Source: PXAP01 sp046483315
Lineage (GTDB): Bacteria > Bacteroidota > Bacteroidia > Bacteroidales > PUMT01
Assembly (NCBI GenBank): GCA_046483315.1
Contig: JAWODJ010000037.1
Span: 1-11,717, forward strand
Reading direction: 5' to 3'
Length of the DNA: 11,717 bases
Part shown: positions 6,627 to 11,717 of the stretch, one piece after another
Layout: each line of letters begins with the position of its first letter
Numbering within the stretch: the first letter of the stretch is position 1
The notes under the pieces: model-generated
Seen by the model: only the letters and a program-made list of their open reading frames with translations
The model's database searches: none
Told to the model about the DNA's origin: nothing
Made by a program: the position numbers and the translations under genes

Positions 6627-7073
6627 ATGAAAATACTTAATTTTTTATTGTTGCTGGCCTTTTCTGCGGCTGCTATTAACTCTTTTGCCCTGGAAAATAA
6701 CCCGGCAGAGAACCCGGCAGATAATCAGACGGATAACCCGGACAAACTAGTTGTAATTTGGACCAGCGATGATCCTTACGTGGCAGAAAGGGTGGCATTA
6801 ATGTATACCCATGCAGCTAAGACAGCGGACTGGTTCACTGAGGTCACACTCATTATCTGGGGGCCTTCAGCTAAACTTGCCGCTGAAAACCTGAAGGTTC
6901 AGGAGAAGCTTAAGGCTATGCAGGAAGATGGTGTAGAGATTGAGGCATGCATTGTTTGTGCAAATGAATATGGGGTTACTGATGAATTGAGAAACATGGA
7001 TTTTATTGTAAGGGGAATGGGCAGTCCGCTGACTGATTACCTCAAAAGCGGGGCAAAAGTTCTGACTTTCTGA
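6627..7073 (+). CDS. Secreted or periplasmic DsrE-family protein
   Basis: This 148-residue protein has a classic signal peptide (Met-Lys, hydrophobic core at 4-19, probable cleavage after Ser-Phe-Ala near residue 21). A short Asn-Pro-rich linker follows (about 23-38), then a DsrE/TusD-like alpha-beta domain from about 40 to the Val-Leu-Thr-Phe end. The conserved cysteine position is occupied by a CxxC pair, Cys108-Ile-Val-Cys111. DsrE-family proteins carry or transfer persulfide sulfur; an exported form with CxxC would act outside the cytoplasm. The gene converges on the cytoplasmic DsrE-family gene at 7286-7642, with a shared terminator between them. The cysteines may serve in thiol redox rather than sulfur relay. 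Confidence 0.8.
   Translation: MKILNFLLLLAFSAAAINSFALENNPAENPADNQTDNPDKLVVIWTSDDPYVAERVALMYTHAAKTADWFTEVTLIIWGPSAKLAAENLKVQEKLKAMQEDGVEIEACIVCANEYGVTDELRNMDFIVRGMGSPLTDYLKSGAKVLTF
6699..6746 (+). repeat. Four imperfect 12-bp tandem units in the dsrE linker
   Basis: The units AACCCGGCAGAG, AACCCGGCAGAT, AATCAGACGGAT and AACCCGGACAAA follow each other in frame and encode Asn-Pro/Gln-Ala/Thr/Asp-acidic or Lys tetrapeptides between the signal peptide and the DsrE domain. The first two differ at one base, which suggests slippage expansion of a flexible linker. Confidence 0.65.
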
Positions 7074-7170
7074 TTTATTATCCGATTCAGAGCATCTTAT
7101 TTTATAATTGCTTTCACACCCCTAAACATAGCATTCACTGTACCAGCTTTTCTGATATTCCCTATCGAAG

Positions 7171-7196
7171 AAATTCCGGTTATGAAGCCGGAATTT
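7171..7196. terminator. Shared bidirectional terminator between convergent dsrE genes
   Basis: AAATTCCGG (7171-7179) pairs perfectly with CCGGAATTT (7188-7196) around an 8-nt loop, and ATTTTC follows on the plus strand. It lies between two genes that converge, where a bidirectional terminator is expected. The T tracts are short on both sides. Confidence 0.6.
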
Positions 7197-7285
7197 ATTT
7201 TCTGAGAGATTAGAGAACATGTATGTTATTGCCAATGCTGCTCATCCTCTTTCATTACCGGGTCACGGGGATTTGCAGCATTTAC

Positions 7286-7642
7286 CTAAAACGTTATAAC
7301 CTTATCGCTGTCAACAACCCAATTTGTAAATGCTGCCATGGTACTGATTTCAGCACCTTTTACAAGTTCCACTTGCTTAAGCCCCCTGGCATCTGCACAG
7401 GAACCACATATCTTAACTTCAGATCCTTTGGAAAGTGCAATTTTCATCATCCGCTCAATATTGTAGTATCCATTGGGTGTTATTTGATTTGCCACAGCAC
7501 ATGAAGCAGCATCTGCCATCAAAAATATCCTTACCTTTTCCTGTTCGTGGTCTTTTACAATTTGGTTTGCCAAACGAAAGGCGTTGTAAGCTTTTTCCGT
7601 TCCGTAAGGAGCATCATTAATTACAATTAAAATATTTTGCAT
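7286..7642 (-). CDS. Cytoplasmic DsrE/TusD-family sulfur-carrier-like protein
   Basis: This 118-residue protein has a full DsrE-fold pattern: I-L-I-V-I-N-D-A-P-Y-G-T-E at the start, R-I-F-L-M-A-D-A near 38-45, and the cysteine region K-I-Cys79-G-S-Cys82-A-D-A-R-G-L. It has no signal peptide. Cys79 aligns with the active cysteine of TusD/DsrE, giving a CxxC arrangement like that of the secreted relative at 6627-7073; Cys48 is a third cysteine. It starts 40 bp after the porin stop on the same strand, so it is probably co-transcribed with the porin. Possible roles are persulfide relay or sensing. Many free-standing members of this family are uncharacterised. Confidence 0.82.
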   Translation of the reverse strand: MQNILIVINDAPYGTEKAYNAFRLANQIVKDHEQEKVRIFLMADAASCAVANQITPNGYYNIERMMKIALSKGSEVKICGSCADARGLKQVELVKGAEISTMAAFTNWVVDSDKVITF

Positions 7643-7682
7643 TTTTTCAATTTTTTAAAGTTTAATCACTTATTGGTTAAAT

Positions 7683-8738
7683 TTATAAAACGAATTGCAG
7701 TTGCATGTTCATTTCATATTGCATATTATTGCCATTACTTGTAAAGGTGGAACCGGTCCCGTTAACAGAAAGTCTGGTACGACTGCTAAAGAAATAATTT
7801 ACTCCCAGCATAACTCCATGATATTTATACGTGCCATCATTACCAGATCTGTAATATTCATACCTGCTGATAAAGTTAATTTCATCCGAAACCCGGTAGC
7901 CGGCAAGCAGATATCCGCCAAGTGAAACTTCTTTTTCCGGTTCCGGATCTCTATCTGTGTATTGTTTTATAAACTCTCCCCTTATGAAACCCAGATCAAA
8001 ATCATATTCCGAATGTACAGCCCATTTTTGACGGTTGCGGATTACTCCTTCAGTGTTTTCAAATTTGCCGGTTTGGGCTGAAAATCCGGCTTTTATATCT
8101 GGAGCGAGGGTGAAAATAGTTCTAAATACAAAGTCCTTCGGATCTATATTTTCCGGAACATTAGCACCAGCGCCATTTAAAACCGCAAAGGAATAATTAA
8201 TAAATGAATACGTTCCCTGAACCATGAGGCCGATATCCCGGAACATCCGGTAATTATTCATTTGCTTGGTAGGATAAGCCCTTTCTATGGCCGGGTTTAA
8301 TGTAATTGCTTCCGGGCCTTCAAGACCAAATGGGACAAGGAATTGTCCAGTACGTAAATTAAACAAGGGGTGTATGCTAAAATCTGCAAAAGCATTTACC
8401 AACGCAGGTTTGCGATCTGGCGGCTCCATGGCACCAACAATGAAATTCAAATTTATTCTTTTATTCAGTTTTCCTGAAATACCGAGCCTGGCCCGGTGAA
8501 TTGAAAAATATGATGGTTTTCCTTCAGTATTATCAATAAGAAAATGCTGTTGTACAAAACCAACAGGCTGCCAGTCAGCAATAACAGTTTTATCATCTTG
8601 TTCAAGGGAGTCACTCCCGGATTCCGCCATTGAATTATTCCCTGATATAAGCCAGATAACAATTATTAGTAAGAATGTCCTGAGAGTATAGACTGGCCGG
8701 TAATTAATGAACCTATTTAGCAATAAAGGAAATGTCAT
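7683..8738 (-). CDS. Outer-membrane porin, OprO/OprP-like
   Basis: This 351-residue beta-barrel protein has a signal peptide (hydrophobic core about residues 21-33, likely cleavage near Ser-Met-Ala at 36-38). The body resembles the phosphate-selective porin O/P family, with segments such as R-T-G-Q-F-L-V-P-F-G-L-E and R-D-I-G-L-M-V-Q-G, alternating hydrophobic strands and a C-terminal strand ending Q-L-Q-F-V-L. No other methionine lies before the signal core, which fixes the start despite a long N-region. The length is a little below the usual 380-420 residues. The downstream DsrE-family gene is 40 bp away. The cargo is not shown by sequence; an anion such as phosphate, or a sulfur oxyanion given the neighbours, is possible. 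Confidence 0.85.
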   Translation of the reverse strand: MTFPLLLNRFINYRPVYTLRTFLLIIVIWLISGNNSMAESGSDSLEQDDKTVIADWQPVGFVQQHFLIDNTEGKPSYFSIHRARLGISGKLNKRINLNFIVGAMEPPDRKPALVNAFADFSIHPLFNLRTGQFLVPFGLEGPEAITLNPAIERAYPTKQMNNYRMFRDIGLMVQGTYSFINYSFAVLNGAGANVPENIDPKDFVFRTIFTLAPDIKAGFSAQTGKFENTEGVIRNRQKWAVHSEYDFDLGFIRGEFIKQYTDRDPEPEKEVSLGGYLLAGYRVSDEINFISRYEYYRSGNDGTYKYHGVMLGVNYFFSSRTRLSVNGTGSTFTSNGNNMQYEMNMQLQFVL

Positions 8739-8780
8739 TAGTATAAAGTATGGTTATCAATCTATTTAATAATATGTTAC

Positions 8781-8910
8781 TAATTCATGATTAGGCTATT
8801 TTGCTTTTCAAATCCATGGATTCTCATGTTTTATTGACCTTTGGTTGATTTCATATGCGGTTAAGAGTTTTTTTTGGTATCATTTATCAAATGAGAAATT
8901 CATGTTAATT
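8781..8910. promoter_or_regulatory. Cluster of AATYCATG elements between porin and regulator genes
   Basis: Three copies of AATYCATG occur in the 206-bp gap: AATTCATG at 8782-8789, AATCCATG within a perfect 12-bp palindrome (AATCCATGGATT) at 8811-8822, and AATTCATG at 8897-8904. The last belongs to a 22-bp element at 8889-8910 that recurs with 2 mismatches at 9828-9849. The position upstream of the minus-strand porin gene suits an operator of the adjacent ArsR-type regulator. Binding is inferred, not shown. Confidence 0.4.
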
Positions 8911-8944
8911 ATAGTCAGCATCATAGGGATTCAAGCCGTTTAAT

Positions 8945-9610
8945 TTAAATGGATTTGTCTCTTTCCAGCTGCTTTGTTTTCCATTCAGGATATCCCTGAT
9001 CCAGCCTTCTGATTTTATACTCCTGTTTGCTAAGGATTTTTACTGCTTCATCTGCAAGTACACAAAACGGTCCGCGGCAATAGGCAATGATCTCTTTGTC
9101 TTTGGATAAACTTTTTAATTTTATCATCAGGTCATTCACCGGAACAGAAACAGCTCCGGTTATATGTCCGGATTCAAATTCAACAGGTGGGCGGACATCC
9201 ATCAGTAAAACATCTTTACTGTGAATCATCCTGTCAAGCTCATCAAGGCTGACGGCATTGTGAGATTTGTTTCCTTCACGCTGACGGCTTAAAATTCTTT
9301 CAAGTTCTGCGATTTCTCTTACTGCATACGTTGTGATATGCTGATATAATATCAAGAATTCATTGCTGATCAGAGAATAATAAACATAATGACCTTTCTT
9401 TCTGGATCTTACCAAATTGCTGTTCTTTAGAACCTGCAAATGCTGAGACGCATTGGCAACACTCATATCCGTTGCCTGTACGATACCCTCTACACTCTTT
9501 TCTCCCTGCGACAACATTTCAATTATTTCCAAACGATTAGGACTGGCAAGGGCTTTCATTAGTTTTGAAAGTCCGTCGTACATTTCGTCTTTGAATTTCC
9601 TGTCTTGCAT
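8945..9610 (-). CDS. ArsR-family regulator fused to a rhodanese domain
   Basis: This 221-residue protein has an N-terminal winged-helix ArsR/SmtB domain (about 10-100; A-S-P-N-R-L-E-I-I-E-M-L-S near 22-34, recognition helix S-V-A-N-A-S-Q-H-L-Q-V-L-K, wing K-K-G-H-Y-V-Y-Y). A C-terminal rhodanese domain follows (about 120-215; M-D-V-R-P-P-x-E-F-E-S-G-H-I near 137-150). The loop Tyr-Cys178-Arg-Gly-Pro-Phe-Cys183 holds the only two cysteines in the protein; the metal-binding E-L-C-V-C motif of ArsR/CadC is absent. I use the ATG at 9610 because homology starts there, although the frame is open to 9733. The family is common beside DsrE, rhodanese and sulfur-transport genes. It probably senses persulfide or thiosulfate and represses neighbouring genes. 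Confidence 0.9.
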   Translation of the reverse strand: MQDRKFKDEMYDGLSKLMKALASPNRLEIIEMLSQGEKSVEGIVQATDMSVANASQHLQVLKNSNLVRSRKKGHYVYYSLISNEFLILYQHITTYAVREIAELERILSRQREGNKSHNAVSLDELDRMIHSKDVLLMDVRPPVEFESGHITGAVSVPVNDLMIKLKSLSKDKEIIAYCRGPFCVLADEAVKILSKQEYKIRRLDQGYPEWKTKQLERDKSI

Positions 9611-9634
9611 TTTGAAATAAACTATTTGATGATA

Positions 9635-9664
9635 CAAATATGATGCTTTAAATATATTATTCAA
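9635..9664 (-). promoter_or_regulatory. Bacteroidota-type promoter for the ArsR-rhodanese gene
   Basis: On the minus strand, TTG (9664-9662) is followed after 19 bp by CATATTTG (9642-9635), close to the -33 TTTG / -7 TAnnTTTG consensus of the Bacteroidota primary sigma factor. It ends 24 nt before the chosen ATG at 9610, which supports that start. One base of the -7 box deviates. Confidence 0.35.
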
Positions 9665-9827
9665 TAGATGAATAGAATTAATGATAATTAAGCTTAAATG
9701 GCATGAATATCCCTCTGAATGGGTGTGGAACATGAGCAGGTGTTTATCTTATTATTTATTTCTGCTAATTATATGAGAAACCGGATAATTAATGTAAGGA
9801 TTTAATATTTTCTCCGTCAAATATTTA

Positions 9828-9849
9828 AAATGAGTAATCCATGTTAATT
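9828..9849. promoter_or_regulatory. Second copy of the 22-bp element, before the DUF427 gene
   Basis: This element matches 8889-8910 at 20 of 22 positions in the same orientation and contains AATCCATG followed by TTAATT. It lies 73 bp before the DUF427 start and about 220 bp before the regulator start. Together the two copies bracket the ArsR-rhodanese gene. Confidence 0.45.
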
Positions 9850-9922
9850 CATTACACACTAAAAGGTGCGTGTATAAATAGCATGGTTGATTCATACTTA
9901 CTTAAATGTTAACTTACATATT

Positions 9923-10204
9923 ATGAAAGCAATTTGGAACAACAAAGTTTTGGCAGAAAGCAACGATACCGAAGTAATTGAAGGAAACCATTATTTCCCG
10001 CCTGATTCTGTAAATAATGAGTATTTTGTGAAAAGTGATACTAAATCTGTCTGTCCCTGGAAGGGTACGGCTCATTATTACAGCCTGGAAGCAGACGGTA
10101 AAATAAATAAAGACGCTGCCTGGTATTACCCGTATCCCAGGTCAGAGGCAAAACAGATTAAAGATTATGTTGCCTTCTGGAAAGGTGTTAAGGTTACGGA
10201 ATAA
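9923..10204 (+). CDS. DUF427-family small protein
   Basis: This 93-residue protein has the DUF427 hallmark V-Cys44-Pro-Trp-Lys-Gly48 followed by an aromatic Tyr-Tyr strand and the W-Y-Y-P-Y-P segment near 68-73. The family folds as a small beta-rich domain; its biochemical role is not established. The start is the ATG at 9923, where homology begins; an earlier in-frame ATG at 9887 adds 12 residues of no similarity. The gene is divergent from the ArsR-rhodanese regulator, and a copy of the shared 22-bp element lies upstream, so joint regulation is plausible. The single conserved cysteine may be functional. Confidence 0.85.
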   Translation: MKAIWNNKVLAESNDTEVIEGNHYFPPDSVNNEYFVKSDTKSVCPWKGTAHYYSLEADGKINKDAAWYYPYPRSEAKQIKDYVAFWKGVKVTE

Positions 10205-10249
10205 ACTAATTTTAACCAGGTTATACTTGAAGAGAACTTTTTCCTCCTG

Positions 10250-10269
10250 GAAAATAATAAGTTATTTTC
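10250..10269 (+). terminator. AT-rich hairpin after the DUF427 gene
   Basis: GAAAATAA (10250-10257) pairs perfectly with TTATTTTC (10262-10269) around a 4-nt loop. A T-rich stretch including TCTTTTTT follows at about 10284-10291. It lies 45 bp after the stop. The stem is weak because it is nearly all A-T. Confidence 0.35.
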
Positions 10270-10338
10270 ATCATATCTTATTATCTTTTTTGGGTTTAAG
10301 GTATCTTTATATTTAATGAATATACAGATCTGCATAAG

Positions 10339-11152
10339 ATGAAAATATTCCCGGAAATCTTCAATACCATAGTTGATAGGCGGGAATATCTTTACGAATT
10401 GCTGATTCAGCATATTGTGCTAAGCGCCGGGGCTGTTGCAATAATTCTTGTCATCGGACTGGGAACGGGGATAGGCATTCTTCACAGGAGTAAGTTAAGG
10501 CAGGGTATCCCTGGAGTGGTGAACTTTCTGTACACCATCCCCTCTATTGCCATGTTCGGGCTGTTCATTCCCCTGGTGGGTATAGGTTATATAAATACGC
10601 TTGTGGTGCTGGTAATCTGTGGCCTGCTACCGATGATAAGGAACACATACACCGGCTTAAGCGAGGTGGATCCGCACCTGCTGGATGCGGCAAAAGGGAT
10701 GGGTGCCACCCCCCGTCAGGTTTTTTTCAGGGTACGTTGGCCGCTTGTCCTGCCGACAATCATGAGCGGTTTTAGGACCATGGTGGTAATGACGATCGCA
10801 CTGGCAGGACTTCTGATCCTGGCGATTTTTTCCAATCCCCGCAGATCTTCCCGCAATGAGATTGTGGTTGCTACCAAACCTGCTGCAGAACAATACATCC
10901 TCGGGGAGATAGTTTCCCAACTGATTGAAAACCGCACTGATATACGGGTGAAGAGAAGATTTGGCATCGGTGGTGGCACTTCCAATATCCACCCGGCCAT
11001 AATGGCAGGAGAGATTGATGTATACCCTGAGTATACTGGTACGGCATGATTGTTTGTCCTTAAAGAACCGCAGATTAATGATCCTGACAGCCTTTATGAT
11101 CCATTAAGAAATGCTTACGCGGAAAAATACAGCCTTGAGTGGACAGGCAGGT
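10339..11152 (+). pseudogene. Decayed osmoprotectant ABC permease/substrate-binding fusion (OpuF/ProW-ProX type)
   Basis: This frame encodes 236 residues that begin as a glycine-betaine/choline-type permease. It has membrane segments about 23-47, 58-82 and 85-100, and the ATPase-contact loop D-A-A-K-G-M-G-A-T at 116-124. After I-A-L-A-G (153-157) the family continues with I-G-A-G-G-L-G and one or two more helices. Here it jumps to a short hydrophobic stretch and straight into the binding domain (E-I-V-V-A-T-K-P at 174-181, then G-I-G-G-G-T-S-N-I-H-P-A at 209-220). At 11047-11049 a TGA stands where the family has Trp (Y-T-G-T-A-W). In-frame homology continues beyond it (L-F-V-L-K-E-P) to W-T-G-R-F at about 11152, then stops. 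The transporter cannot be functional. Confidence 0.85.
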
Positions 11153-11248
11153 TTAATGAACCGGGGTAAGATTGAGCAGTATGATACACCGGAAAATATG
11201 ATGGATAATCCTGACAGTGAGTGGATAGAAGATTTTTTAAAAATATAA
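11153..11248 (+). pseudogene. 3' remnant of the osmoprotectant ABC ATPase gene
   Basis: In a different frame from the permease remnant, 30 codons from the ATG at 11156 to the TAA at 11248 read M-N-R-G-K-I-E-Q-Y-D-T-P-E-N followed by N-P-D-S-E-W-I-E-D-F-L. This is the usual region after the D-R-I-x-x-M motif in betaine/choline ATPases (OpuCA/ProV type). The Walker A, signature and Walker B regions are all gone. It joins the binding-domain remnant at about 11152, so one deletion removed the end of the fused gene and nearly all of the ATPase gene. zwf begins 4 bp later. Confidence 0.75.
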
Positions 11249-11252
11249 ACGT

Positions 11253-11717
11253 ATGCAGAATATAAACACCAAACCCGAAGAACAGATACTGGTCATTTTC
11301 GGGGCTACGGGAGACCTGGGCAAACGAAAACTCATCCCTGCCCTTTACGCACTCGATATGCTTAACCTGCTTCCTGAAAAATTTGCAATACTGGGTGCGG
11401 GACGCTCGGCAATGGATGATGACAGTTTCCGTGATACGATGACGGAAGCTTTGAAAAGTTTCTCCAAAGAGGACAATAAAAGCGGATTTTTATCTTTTGT
11501 CAACAAGATCTATTATGCTAAGGCCGATCCCAAAGAGGAGGATTCATTTTCCGACCTTGCCGGAAAACTGGAATTTATAAGGAAGCAGTATTCTTTTGCC
11601 AGGGAGAATATTATTTTTTACCTCTCAACACCTCCTGCCCTTTACCGGGTAATTCCTGAAAGGCTTGCCGCTGCCGGACTTAATAAGGAAGATAATGGAT
11701 GGAAAAGGCTGGTTATT
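11253..11717 (+). CDS. zwf: Glucose-6-phosphate 1-dehydrogenase, N-terminal part
   Basis: The frame starts at the ATG at 11253 and runs off the window after 155 codons. It would oxidise glucose 6-phosphate to 6-phosphogluconolactone with NADP, opening the oxidative pentose phosphate pathway. The dinucleotide-binding motif is Gly17-Ala-Thr-Gly-Asp-Leu-Gly-Lys-Arg-Lys-Leu27. The family segment Y-L-S-T-P-P lies at 123-128, and the remaining two-thirds with the catalytic His would follow. The ORF is intact as far as seen. It starts 4 bp after the ATPase remnant with no room for its own promoter there, so transcription probably reads through the decayed opu region. Confidence 0.92.
   Translation, partial: MQNINTKPEEQILVIFGATGDLGKRKLIPALYALDMLNLLPEKFAILGAGRSAMDDDSFRDTMTEALKSFSKEDNKSGFLSFVNKIYYAKADPKEEDSFSDLAGKLEFIRKQYSFARENIIFYLSTPPALYRVIPERLAAAGLNKEDNGWKRLVI

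Larger units (their letters stand above)
9611..9922. other. Divergent 312-bp intergenic region
   Basis: This AT-rich region separates the minus-strand ArsR-rhodanese gene from the plus-strand DUF427 gene. It carries a candidate promoter for the regulator (9635-9664) and one copy of the 22-bp repeat (9828-9849). The open frame on the minus strand up to 9733 is not supported by homology. I see no RNA gene or other coding sequence in it. Confidence 0.6.

Noticed and set aside
9611..9733. N-terminal extension of the ArsR-rhodanese protein
   Set aside because: The residues have no winged-helix similarity, and a plausible promoter at 9635-9664 lies inside this stretch.
11047..11049. TGA read as Trp or selenocysteine in the transporter
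   Set aside because: TGA ends several intact genes here, the locus carries two other disabling lesions, and no selenocysteine insertion signal was recognised.

Overview
The window looks like a Bacteroidota chromosome segment, probably from an anaerobic or low-oxygen Bacteroidales/Marinilabiliales-type organism. The evidence is the protein families (Bacteroidota-type two-domain sulfurtransferase, DUF6364/PIN toxin-antitoxin pair, OprO/P-like porin, DUF427), the mostly absent Shine-Dalgarno sequences, AT-rich intergenic DNA and a -33/-7 style promoter. The assignment is by inference. No rRNA, tRNA, CRISPR array, transposase or integrase was seen.

Layout. (1) 1-1115, minus strand: a tight cluster of the 3' end of nadB (L-aspartate oxidase), a chorismate mutase (aroQ) and a 69-residue stand-alone ferredoxin-like domain of the DAHP-synthase type, ending in a repeat-rich hairpin. 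(2) At about 1115 the nadB fragment meets, head to head, a plus-strand sulfurtransferase that also lacks its N-terminus. This is a deletion/inversion scar or an assembly misjoin. (3) 1115-3141, plus: the sulfurtransferase and, 20 bp on, a histidine N-alpha-methyltransferase. By active-site residues they match EanB and EanA, the anaerobic ergothioneine pathway known from Chlorobium. This is the most informative find in the window. (4) 3301-5634, plus: an NAD(P)H-dependent FMN reductase, a LysE-family exporter and a membrane-anchored alpha/beta hydrolase. (5) 5721-6396, minus: a PIN toxin with a DUF6364 antitoxin, with ACGTGT-type repeats around its promoter. (6) 6627-10204: a sulfur-related accessory block. 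It holds a secreted DsrE-family protein (+), a convergent cytoplasmic DsrE-family protein behind an outer-membrane porin (-), an ArsR-rhodanese fusion regulator (-) and a DUF427 protein (+). A 22-bp near-identical repeat lies on both sides of the regulator gene and is a candidate operator. (7) 10339-11248: a decayed osmoprotectant (Opu/Pro) ABC transporter locus with an internal deletion, a Trp-to-TGA stop and a deletion into the last 30 codons of the ATPase gene. (8) 11253 to the end: the start of zwf (glucose-6-phosphate dehydrogenase).

How the genes fit together. Two sulfur-handling groups share the window. EanA would trimethylate histidine to hercynine and EanB would place sulfur from polysulfide or persulfide on it to make ergothioneine. 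About 5 kb away, the ArsR-rhodanese regulator, two DsrE-family proteins and the porin look like a reactive-sulfur sensing and handling module. A functional link between the two is inference. At least two loci (nadB/eanB and opu) carry truncations, so this stretch is either undergoing gene decay or contains assembly joins; read-level checking decides.
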